Position numbers and translations under genes: made by a program. Positions 8,001 to 16,000 of a stretch of DNA of 64,000 nt are shown one piece after another. The stretch's first letter is position 1; each line of letters opens with the position of its first letter. Origin of the DNA: Fulvivirga ligni (GTDB taxonomy: Bacteria > Bacteroidota > Bacteroidia > Cytophagales > Cyclobacteriaceae); assembly GCF_021389935.1 (NCBI RefSeq), contig NZ_CP089979.1:2337001-2401000 (forward strand), in the 5' to 3' direction. Under the pieces are notes generated by a model. The model had not been told where the DNA came from. It did not search any database and worked only from the letters and a program-made list of their open reading frames with translations.

Positions 8001-9542
8001 ATGACGGAGAAACAAGAAGAAAGCTCACAACACTTATTAGTCACCCGAACTTTAGAGATGGGTGACTATGACAGAATAGTTGAAATTATGCATAAATGTT
8101 ACCCTATGATGAAGGGTGACATTTGGCTGAAATCTCAAATCAAAAAACTCATTAAGATTTTCCCGGAAGGACAGATTTGCGTGGAAGATCATGGTGAAGT
8201 TGTAGCTTTTGCCCTCTCCATTATAGTAGATTACAAAAAGTATGGTGATAGCCATAGTTACGAGCAGATTATAGACGACTCTAACTTCGGTACTCATGAT
8301 GATGAAGGCGACGTGCTCTATGGTATAGATGTATGTGTAGACCCTGATTATCGTGGTATGCGCCTGGGTAGAAGGTTATATGATATGCGCAAGGAACTAT
8401 GCGAGAAGCTGAACCTGCGCTCTATCGTGGCAGGTGGCCGCATTCCTAATTACCACAAATACAAAGACGAATACACCCCAAAAGAATACATTCAGAAAGT
8501 AAGGTTCAAGGAGATTTATGATCCTGTACTTTACTTTCAAATGAGTAATGAATTTCACGTAAAAAAAATCCTTAAAAACTATATTCCTTATGATAAGGCA
8601 TCTGGTTCTTATGCGGTGCTTATAGAGTGGAATAATATCTATTTCAACGAGGAAGAAATTCATTTCGGTTCTCAGAAGAACTTTGCCAGAATAGGCGTGG
8701 TGCAGTGGCAGCTAAGGTCTGCCAGATCAGTGGCCGCCTTTTTTGAAAATGTAGAGTTCTTCGTAGATGCAGTTAGTGGCTATAAGGCTGATTTTCTGGT
8801 GTTTCCAGAGCTTTTTAATGCTCCACTAATGGCTGAGTTTAACGAAGATAATGCTGCCAAGGCCATTCGTAAATTGGCCCAATATTCCATTGAAATACGC
8901 GATAAAATGGTGGAGTATGCCGTGTCTTATAACATCAATATCATAGCGGGAAGTATGCCTATCTATGAAGATGAAAAGCTCTACAACGTAGCTTATTTAT
9001 GTAGAAGAGACGGTACTTATGAAGCCCAATACAAAATCCATGTTACCCCTGCTGAGCGCAATGACTGGGGTATGGTTGGTGGAGACAAAGTTAAGGTCTT
9101 CGAAACTGACACCGCCAAGATTGGAATTCTCATTTGTTATGATTCAGAGTTCCCGGAGCTTAGCCGTGAGCTTGCAGATCAGGGTATGGAAATCCTTTTT
9201 GTGCCTTTTGCCACAGATATGCATAATGGCTATAACCGTGTGAGAGTCTGCTCCATGGCCCGAGCCATAGAAAATGAGTGCTATGTGGTAATATCTGGTA
9301 GTGTGGGCAACCTGCCCAAAGTGGTGAACATGGATATTCAATATGGTCAGTCTGCCGTGTTTTCACCTTCTGATTTTGCCTTCCCTCATAATGCTATTGT
9401 TTCTGAGGGTACCCCAAATACCGAAAATACAATCATTGCAGATGTAGATCTTAATGACCTGAAACACCTGCATACGCACGGTAGCGTTCGTAATCTTCTA
9501 GACAGAAGAAAGGACTTGTATCAGGTGAAGTTTAAGAAGTAA
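8001..9542 (+). CDS. GNAT acetyltransferase fused to carbon-nitrogen hydrolase (YhcX-like)
   Basis: Two-domain protein of 513 residues, like B. subtilis YhcX in length and order. Residues about 10-215 form a GNAT domain with the acetyl-CoA loop DYRGMRLGRRLYD near 117-129. Residues about 227-505 form a nitrilase-superfamily amidase with the full Glu-Lys-Cys triad: Glu270 in VFPELFNAP, Lys345 in YKIHVTP and Cys379 in ILICYDSEFPE. Nitrilase-fold AguB hydrolyses N-carbamoylputrescine, so here the domain could finish the agmatine-to-putrescine route, while the GNAT domain could acetylate a polyamine. Both are inferences from the neighbours. It starts 7 bases after the DHS homologue, so it is probably in the same operon. 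Confidence 0.88.
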   Translation: MTEKQEESSQHLLVTRTLEMGDYDRIVEIMHKCYPMMKGDIWLKSQIKKLIKIFPEGQICVEDHGEVVAFALSIIVDYKKYGDSHSYEQIIDDSNFGTHDDEGDVLYGIDVCVDPDYRGMRLGRRLYDMRKELCEKLNLRSIVAGGRIPNYHKYKDEYTPKEYIQKVRFKEIYDPVLYFQMSNEFHVKKILKNYIPYDKASGSYAVLIEWNNIYFNEEEIHFGSQKNFARIGVVQWQLRSARSVAAFFENVEFFVDAVSGYKADFLVFPELFNAPLMAEFNEDNAAKAIRKLAQYSIEIRDKMVEYAVSYNINIIAGSMPIYEDEKLYNVAYLCRRDGTYEAQYKIHVTPAERNDWGMVGGDKVKVFETDTAKIGILICYDSEFPELSRELADQGMEILFVPFATDMHNGYNRVRVCSMARAIENECYVVISGSVGNLPKVVNMDIQYGQSAVFSPSDFAFPHNAIVSEGTPNTENTIIADVDLNDLKHLHTHGSVRNLLDRRKDLYQVKFKK

Positions 9543-9596
9543 TTACCGATAGTACATAAACGTAGTAGCTTTTCAGTTTTTTAGCTAAGAGTGTGT

Positions 9597-9604
9597 TAAC
9601 TTTG
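9597..9604 (+). promoter_or_regulatory. Candidate -7 box TAnnTTTG for argS
   Basis: TAACTTTG matches the Bacteroidota -7 consensus exactly, 31 bases before the ATG of argS, in the only sizeable gap (93 bp) of this plus-strand run. It suggests argS has its own promoter. Confidence 0.5.
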
Positions 9605-9635
9605 CCCGCAAATTAAGTTAACAATACGTTTATAA

Positions 9636-11429
9636 ATGAGTCTGGAATTACAACTTAAACAAGACATCTCTAAGGCATTTAGCAGCCTTTTTAATGCAGA
9701 ACTGAAAGTAGAAGATATTACTTTACAGCCTACAAGAAAGGAATTTGAAGGTTCTCATACCTTCGTATGCTTTCCTTATGCCAGGTTGTCAAAGAAAAAT
9801 CCAGAGGAAACGGCCAGGCTCATTGGCGAATATCTTAAAGAGAACGCCGAAATAGTAGCTGACTTTAATGTGGTGAAAGGCTTCTTAAACGTAGTACTTT
9901 CTGATGCCACCTGGATCTCGCTCTTCACAGATATGTGGAAAGATGAGCACTTTGGTCAGTATCCTTCAAATGGTAAAGAAGTAATGGTGGAGTATTCTTC
10001 TCCAAATACTAATAAGCCATTACACTTAGGGCATTTAAGAAATAACTTCCTGGGGTGGTCAGTAGCTGAAATACTTAAGGCCAACGGGTATGATGTGCAT
10101 AAAGTACAGATTATCAATGACCGTGGTATACACATCTGTAAATCAATGGTGGCCTGGTCTAAATTTGGTAATGGCGACACTCCAGACTCTAGCGGAAAAA
10201 AGGGAGATAAGCTGGTAGGTGATTACTATGTGAAGTTTGATCAGGAATATAAGAAAGAAATAGCTGAGTTAGTTGATGGCGGCATGGATAAAGCCGTGGC
10301 TGAAAAAGAGGCGCCCATCTTCAAAGAAGCTCAGGAATTATTAAAAAAATGGGAAGCTAAAGATCCTGAAACATACCAGCTATGGGAAACCATGAATGGA
10401 TGGGTTTATTCAGGCTTTGACGTTACTTATAATACTATGGGCGTAGATTTTGACAAGTTATATTACGAGTCAGAAACGTTCCTTTTAGGTAAAGATGAGG
10501 TGCTTAAAGGTTTGGAGCAAGGCATTTTCTTCAAGAAAGAAGATGGTTCTGTTTGGGTAGATCTTACTGATGACGGTCTTGATCAGAAGCTTTTATTAAG
10601 AGCAGATGGTACCTCTGTTTACATGACTCAGGATATTGGTACGGCTATTTTACGATTCCGTGATTTCCCTAAAATTGCCCAGCAAATCTACACGGTTGGA
10701 AATGAGCAGGAATATCACTTCAAAGTGCTCTTCATAATCCTTGATAAGCTAGGGTATGAGTGGGCAAAAGAATGCTATCACCTTTCTTATGGTATGGTGG
10801 ACTTACCTTCCGGTAAAATGAAATCTCGTGAAGGTACCGTTGTGGATGCAGATGATTTGATGCAGGAAATGACAGATACTGCCCGTCAGCATACGGAGGA
10901 ATTGGGTAAAATAGAAGGTTTTAGTGAAGATCAAGCTACTGAACTGTACCACACGCTTGGAATTGGAGCTCTAAAATACTTCCTGCTAAAGGTAGACCCT
11001 ACTAAAAGAATGCTGTTCGATCCTAATGAATCTATTCAGTTTCAAGGAAATACAGGACCATTTATTCAATATACACATGCCCGTATCTCTGCCATTTTAA
11101 GAAAAGCAGAGCAGATAGGCGTTGAGGCTACTGAGGAAGATCTTAAAAAATTAACATCGCTTCAGCCAAGTGAGAAGAACGTGATTTTCATGTTAAATGA
11201 CTACATGAAAAAGCTGGCAGAAGCCGGAGCCAACTACTCACCGGATATTATAGCGCAGTATGTTTATGACCTGGCCAAGGAATATAACCGCTTCTATCAA
11301 GAGGTGTCTATCTTTAATGAAGATGACCAAACAGCGCTGAAGTTTAGAATTGCATTCTCTAAAATAGTGGCTCAAACCATTGCTAAGGCTATGGGTGTGC
11401 TAGGAATAGTGGTGCCGGAAAGAATGTAA
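9636..11429 (+). CDS. argS: Arginyl-tRNA synthetase
   Basis: Class I synthetase that charges tRNA-Arg with arginine in the cytoplasm. At 597 residues it has the usual length. The N-terminal Add-1 domain (about 1-100) precedes the catalytic core with SSPNTNKPLHLGHLRN (HIGH motif as HLGH, residues 130-133). The second signature reads GKMKSREGT in place of KMSKS, as is common in ArgRS. The C-terminal helical DALR anticodon domain ends at the stop. It follows the polyamine cluster after 93 bp, and menA starts 10 bases after it. Its presence keeps the arginine theme but it is an essential housekeeping gene. Confidence 0.97.
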   Translation: MSLELQLKQDISKAFSSLFNAELKVEDITLQPTRKEFEGSHTFVCFPYARLSKKNPEETARLIGEYLKENAEIVADFNVVKGFLNVVLSDATWISLFTDMWKDEHFGQYPSNGKEVMVEYSSPNTNKPLHLGHLRNNFLGWSVAEILKANGYDVHKVQIINDRGIHICKSMVAWSKFGNGDTPDSSGKKGDKLVGDYYVKFDQEYKKEIAELVDGGMDKAVAEKEAPIFKEAQELLKKWEAKDPETYQLWETMNGWVYSGFDVTYNTMGVDFDKLYYESETFLLGKDEVLKGLEQGIFFKKEDGSVWVDLTDDGLDQKLLLRADGTSVYMTQDIGTAILRFRDFPKIAQQIYTVGNEQEYHFKVLFIILDKLGYEWAKECYHLSYGMVDLPSGKMKSREGTVVDADDLMQEMTDTARQHTEELGKIEGFSEDQATELYHTLGIGALKYFLLKVDPTKRMLFDPNESIQFQGNTGPFIQYTHARISAILRKAEQIGVEATEEDLKKLTSLQPSEKNVIFMLNDYMKKLAEAGANYSPDIIAQYVYDLAKEYNRFYQEVSIFNEDDQTALKFRIAFSKIVAQTIAKAMGVLGIVVPERM

Positions 11430-11439
11430 CTAAATACAC

Positions 11440-12333
11440 ATGAAAGCCTGGATTATAGCATTTAGATTAAGAACATTACCATTAGCACTTGCCAGTATCT
11501 GTATGGGTAGCTTTTTGGCTGCAGCTAATGGTTTTTTCAATGGTCTGGTATGTGCATTCTGCATACTTACTACCGTATTATTACAGATTTTATCTAACCT
11601 GGCTAATGACTACGGCGATACCATTAACGGTGCCGATAGTGCTGATAGGGAAGGCCCTTCCCGGATGGTGCAGTCAGGTGCTATCACGCTGCCAGCCATG
11701 CGCAGAGCTATCGGCCTTTTTATAGTTATGACGCTGGCTAGTGGCATCTATTTGTTATACCTTTCCTTTGGCTTTGATGTAAAAGCGTTTGCCTTTTTCT
11801 TTGTGCTAGGCCTGCTCTCCATACTGGCCGCACTGGCTTATACAGCAGGAAGAAAACCGTATGGCTACATTGGTCTGGGAGACCTTTCTGTATTGCTATT
11901 CTTCGGTCTTACCGGTGTATTGGGCTCTTATTATCTATTTGCTCAGCAGGTAAACTGGCTCTTATTATTCCCTGCACTTAGCTGTGGGTTGTTTTCAGTG
12001 GCCGTTTTGAATGTAAACAACATCAGAGATATAGAATCTGACAAGAAAGCAGGTAAATATTCAGTTCCAGTAAGACTAGGAAGGAGCAAAGCGGTGGTTT
12101 ATCATTACTTCTTGCTTACCATTGGCATTCTGTCGGCCCTGGCTTTTACAGCCTTGGAATTTCACTCATGGACCCAGCTATTGTTCATAGTGACGGTTCC
12201 ATTATTCATTGTGAATGCCAAAGCAGTAAAGAACAAAACCAAAGCTGCCGATCTTGATCCATATCTTAAACAGATGGCCATGAGCACACTGCTTTTTGTG
12301 CTTCTATTTGGTTTAGGATACCTTATCGCTTAA
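11440..12333 (+). CDS. menA: 1,4-dihydroxy-2-naphthoate polyprenyltransferase
   Basis: Integral membrane prenyltransferase of the UbiA family that attaches the isoprenoid tail to 1,4-dihydroxy-2-naphthoate, giving demethylmenaquinone. The protein has 297 residues and about eight to nine membrane helices. The first Asp-rich motif reads NDYGDTINGADSADREGP, close to the MenA pattern, and the second NNIRDIESDKKAGKYSVP. Its ATG lies 10 bases after argS, so it is probably co-transcribed. Menaquinone is the usual quinone of Bacteroidota, which fits. Confidence 0.94.
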   Translation: MKAWIIAFRLRTLPLALASICMGSFLAAANGFFNGLVCAFCILTTVLLQILSNLANDYGDTINGADSADREGPSRMVQSGAITLPAMRRAIGLFIVMTLASGIYLLYLSFGFDVKAFAFFFVLGLLSILAALAYTAGRKPYGYIGLGDLSVLLFFGLTGVLGSYYLFAQQVNWLLLFPALSCGLFSVAVLNVNNIRDIESDKKAGKYSVPVRLGRSKAVVYHYFLLTIGILSALAFTALEFHSWTQLLFIVTVPLFIVNAKAVKNKTKAADLDPYLKQMAMSTLLFVLLFGLGYLIA

Positions 12334-12405
12334 TCAGCTTCATTTCACGTATCATTTAGAATTCTTTTTACAAGTTAATTCTTCAACAACCCGTATATTT
12401 AAAGT

Positions 12406-13269
12406 ATGAGTAATACCAGGGTTGGAGCAACGGAGATAATAAAAAATTACAAAGGAGATTACACCAGTCGTCCTGATTTATTGGCTACTGAAGAGCCCCT
12501 GGAAATAAGGGTGGGCTTTGGAGAGGAGCATAACAGAAGAGAGGAAAAGCTGGCCGTAACCATGCGCACACCAGGTAATGATGCAGAACTTGCTATGGGC
12601 TTTCTTTTTACAGAAGGTATTATTACTAACGCGGAGCAGGTGGTAAGTGCCCTTCACTGTGAAAATGTGAAACCGGAGGAAAAAGGTAATGTCATTCGCG
12701 TCGAATTACACCCAGAGCACAACTTTGATCCAGCCATTCTGCAAAGAAATTTCTATACTAATTCCAGTTGTGGTGTTTGTGGAAAAAGCTCCATCGAATC
12801 TATTCATCAGCTTTGTAATTATATTGATACAGACCTTGTTATAGAAGAGAGCTACATCAGAAGTGCCCCTGAAAAGTTGAGGGCCGGACAAGATGTTTTT
12901 GAGCATACCGGAGGGCTCCATGCTGCTGGCTTGTTCGATAAGCTGGGGCAGCTATGTTTTATAAGAGAAGATGTAGGTAGGCATAACGCTATGGATAAGC
13001 TTGTAGGTACAGCACTGTCTAATTCTTTGCTACCACTGTCAGAATATTTTATATTGGTAAGTGGAAGGGCAAGTTTCGAACTGGTGCAGAAGGGAGCTAT
13101 GGCTGGTACGGCTTTAATGGCTGCCGTGGGTGCACCATCTAGTTTGGCCGTTAATCTTGCCAAGGAAACAGGTATGACTCTGGTAGGTTTTCTTAAAATG
13201 GATGGTTTTAACATCTATTCAGGCATAGAAAGGATTAACCTGCAAGCAGATAATTATTTAAAAGTTTAG
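12406..13269 (+). CDS. fdhD: Formate dehydrogenase accessory sulfurtransferase FdhD
   Basis: Cytoplasmic chaperone that passes sulfur from a cysteine desulfurase to the molybdenum cofactor of formate-dehydrogenase-type enzymes. The sulfur-carrying Cys pair is seen in NSSCGVCGKSS, and the conserved core includes GGLHAAGLFD and EDVGRHNAMDKLVG. The length of 287 is normal. It is followed by an unknown 121-residue protein and the FdhF/YdeP-type oxidoreductase with only 12 and 2 bases between them, so this molybdoenzyme is the obvious client. A TATATTTA sequence just before the ATG is close to the -7 consensus. Confidence 0.96.
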   Translation: MSNTRVGATEIIKNYKGDYTSRPDLLATEEPLEIRVGFGEEHNRREEKLAVTMRTPGNDAELAMGFLFTEGIITNAEQVVSALHCENVKPEEKGNVIRVELHPEHNFDPAILQRNFYTNSSCGVCGKSSIESIHQLCNYIDTDLVIEESYIRSAPEKLRAGQDVFEHTGGLHAAGLFDKLGQLCFIREDVGRHNAMDKLVGTALSNSLLPLSEYFILVSGRASFELVQKGAMAGTALMAAVGAPSSLAVNLAKETGMTLVGFLKMDGFNIYSGIERINLQADNYLKV

Positions 13270-13281
13270 ACTTTTAGGAAC

Positions 13282-13647
13282 ATGAAAATCAGAATAAAAG
13301 GAAATACATTAAGATTACGTTTGGCACCGGCCGAAGTAGAAGAAATAGCAAAAGAAGGGCTGGTTAGTGATAAGATTGATTTTGGTTCTAACCAATTGAT
13401 TTATTCACTGGAATCTACTCAGGAAGCGACTATGTCAGCTGATTTTAATGGCTCTTTCATAACAGTAAGAGTACCAAATACGATCATTGATAGCTGGACC
13501 AGCACTGATCAGGTGGGCTTTAACTATGAAATTCCGCTGGGAGAAGATAAAAGCCTGAGCGTATTGGTAGAGAAGGATTTTCAGTGTTTAAAGCCTCGTG
13601 CGGGTGAGGATGAATCCAAATTATATAAGAATCCATTGGCAGAATAG
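13282..13647 (+). CDS. Uncharacterised 121-residue protein of the fdhD-fdhF operon
   Basis: Small soluble protein without signal peptide or membrane helix. It opens with a basic strand KIRIKGNTLRLRL and closes with CLKPRAGEDESKLYKNP, both of which look like conserved family ends. Predicted as mostly beta from alternating hydrophobic residues. The tight placement between fdhD (12 bases) and the molybdo-oxidoreductase (2 bases) makes it a candidate assembly or regulatory partner of that enzyme. I recall similar small proteins in the same place in other Bacteroidota but cannot name a function. Confidence 0.8.
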   Translation: MKIRIKGNTLRLRLAPAEVEEIAKEGLVSDKIDFGSNQLIYSLESTQEATMSADFNGSFITVRVPNTIIDSWTSTDQVGFNYEIPLGEDKSLSVLVEKDFQCLKPRAGEDESKLYKNPLAE

Positions 13648-13649
13648 AT

Positions 13650-15938
13650 ATGAGTAAAGACGGAATAAAGGCACAACCACCGGAAGACAATAATAAACTA
13701 GAGCTTAATGACCCGAAATCAGTAGCAGGAGGGATGCCTGCCATAACATCTTCCTTGCAGCATGTGTATGGAGAGGTGGGCATTGTAGAGGGTACCAAAG
13801 CCTTACTAAAACTTAATCAGTTCGATGGGTTCGATTGTCCTGGTTGTGCATGGCCAGATCCGGATAAGCATAGATCGGTGGCTGAGTTTTGTGAAAATGG
13901 CGCCAAGGCTGTTGCTGAGGAGGCTACCAAAGCCAAGGTGAATGCTGATTTCTTTAAGAAATATTCCGTACAAGAATTGTCAGAATGGTCTGATTATGAG
14001 ATCGGTAAGAGCGGTAGGATCACTGATCCTATGGTATTAAATCCTGGTAGCAGTCATTATGAGCCTATCTCATGGGAAGGGGCCTTCAAACTGATCGGCC
14101 AGCAGCTGAATGCTTTGGGCTCTCCAAACGAAGCGATTTTTTACACCTCAGGCCGAACCAGTAACGAAGCAGCCTTTTTATACCAGCTTTTTGTACGCCA
14201 GTTTGGAACTAACAATCTGCCAGACTGCTCTAATATGTGTCATGAATCGAGTGGCGCTGGTCTTTCGGAAACAGTTGGTATTGGTAAAGGATCGGTAAAA
14301 CTCGATGATTTTTATATGGCCGATGTGATTATGATTATTGGTCAGAATCCAGGTACCAATCACCCCAGAATGCTCACAGCGTTGGAGAAAGCTAAGAAGA
14401 GCGGAGCAAAGATAGTAACGGTGAACCCGCTGCCAGAAACGGGCCTCATAGGTTTTAAGCACCCGCAGAGCCCTAAAGATATGTTGGGCTCCGCCACTAA
14501 AATAACAGATCATTTCTTGCAGGTAAGAATAAATGCAGATGTTGCCTTGCTGAAAGCCATCATGATTATGCTTTATGAAATGGAGGAGAAGGCACCAGGC
14601 ACTGTGCTTGATCATGATTTTATAGCCAATAAAACGGCAGGTTACGATGATTTTAAAGCTGACCTGGATAAGTATGATCTGCAGACTTTGATCTCACAAA
14701 CCGGATTGCAGGAGGCAGCCATCCGTGAAGTGGCTGATTTGTTAGCTAGTAAAAACAAAATTATAGTATGCTGGGCAATGGGATTGACCCAACATAAAAA
14801 TGCAGTAGATAATATTAGAGAGGTAGTAAACCTACTCTTGTTGAAAGGTAGTATTGGAAAGCCGGGAGCAGGTACCTGTCCGGTGCGTGGCCACAGTAAT
14901 GTGCAGGGAGATAGAACCATGGGCATATGGGAAAAGCTTAAGCCTGAATTTGGCGAGAAGCTGAAGGCCACTTTCAACTTTGAGCCGCCTAAAGAAGATG
15001 GATATGATGTGGTGAATGCCATAAAAGCCATGCATGAAGGAAAGGCTAAGGTGTTTTTTGCTATGGGTGGCAATTTCATTTCGGCTACGCCAGATACAGA
15101 ATACACTGCAGAGGCTTTGATGAATTGTGATTTGACCGTTCATGTGTCTACCAAGCTGAATAGAAGCCATTTGGTGCATGGGAAAACAGCCTTAATTTTG
15201 CCATGCTTGGGTAGAACAGAAAGAGATGTGCAGAATGGCGAAGAGCAGTTTGTGTCTGTTGAGAACTCAACAGGAGTGGTGCACAGTTCTAAAGGTAATA
15301 AAAGGCCTATTTCTGATCATCTCTATAGCGAACCGAAGATAGTAGCTGAGATGGCGAAACATACGCTCGGCAGCCGATCTACCGTAAATTGGGACGCTAT
15401 GGTGGCCGATTATGACCAAATTCGCGATAGCATAGAGCAAACATGTGGTGGTTTTACAGATTATAACAAAAGGGTGCGTGAGCCTGGAGGGTTTTATCTG
15501 CCTAATGGAGCTAGGGAAGGAAACTTTGCTACTAAAACCAATAAGGCAAACTTTACGGTAAACCTTCTGCCAGATTATACCTTGGAAGAAGGCCAGTATT
15601 TAATGATGACCATACGCAGCCATGATCAATACAACACCACTATCTATGGTCTGCACGACAGATATCGTGGGATACATTATAACAGGAGAGTAGTTTTAAT
15701 GAACCCGGAGGATATGAAAAGCGCAGGTATAAAAGCAAGAGATAAGGTAGACTTGATCAGTGAATATAATGGAGTGGAAAGAGTGGCGAATGGCTTCTTG
15801 GCTGTTCCGTATGACATTCCAACTCAGTGTGTTGCGACTTATTTTCCTGAAGCAAATGTATTGATACCATTTGATCAGTACGCTCGAAAGAGTAATACAC
15901 CTATTTCAAAGTCGGTAATTGTCACTTTAAAGTGTTAA
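13650..15938 (+). CDS. FdhF/YdeP-family molybdopterin oxidoreductase
   Basis: Large cytoplasmic Mo-bisPGD enzyme of 762 residues, related to the formate dehydrogenase alpha chain and E. coli YdeP. The N-terminus has FDCPGCAWPDP (Cys63, Cys66) but not a full four-Cys [4Fe-4S] motif, as in YdeP. The Mo-ligand region reads DCSNMCHESSGAG with Cys in place of selenocysteine. Cofactor-binding blocks PGTNHPRMLTALEKAKK and the late domain IRSHDQYNTTIYG with the end motif are intact. No Fe-S electron-transfer subunit is next to it, so the electron partner and substrate are open. Formate is only one possibility; YdeP has been tied to acid resistance. Confidence 0.92.
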   Translation: MSKDGIKAQPPEDNNKLELNDPKSVAGGMPAITSSLQHVYGEVGIVEGTKALLKLNQFDGFDCPGCAWPDPDKHRSVAEFCENGAKAVAEEATKAKVNADFFKKYSVQELSEWSDYEIGKSGRITDPMVLNPGSSHYEPISWEGAFKLIGQQLNALGSPNEAIFYTSGRTSNEAAFLYQLFVRQFGTNNLPDCSNMCHESSGAGLSETVGIGKGSVKLDDFYMADVIMIIGQNPGTNHPRMLTALEKAKKSGAKIVTVNPLPETGLIGFKHPQSPKDMLGSATKITDHFLQVRINADVALLKAIMIMLYEMEEKAPGTVLDHDFIANKTAGYDDFKADLDKYDLQTLISQTGLQEAAIREVADLLASKNKIIVCWAMGLTQHKNAVDNIREVVNLLLLKGSIGKPGAGTCPVRGHSNVQGDRTMGIWEKLKPEFGEKLKATFNFEPPKEDGYDVVNAIKAMHEGKAKVFFAMGGNFISATPDTEYTAEALMNCDLTVHVSTKLNRSHLVHGKTALILPCLGRTERDVQNGEEQFVSVENSTGVVHSSKGNKRPISDHLYSEPKIVAEMAKHTLGSRSTVNWDAMVADYDQIRDSIEQTCGGFTDYNKRVREPGGFYLPNGAREGNFATKTNKANFTVNLLPDYTLEEGQYLMMTIRSHDQYNTTIYGLHDRYRGIHYNRRVVLMNPEDMKSAGIKARDKVDLISEYNGVERVANGFLAVPYDIPTQCVATYFPEANVLIPFDQYARKSNTPISKSVIVTLKC

Positions 15939-16000
15939 GTTGTATTAAAGCTTTAAATGGGTATATATTGCCGGTCACTTTTTAGAGTGATGGATTTTTT

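Noticed and set aside
14178-15179. Long minus-strand open frames inside the fdhF-like gene
   Set aside because: They are antisense shadows of a well-conserved enzyme, with no family likeness of their own.
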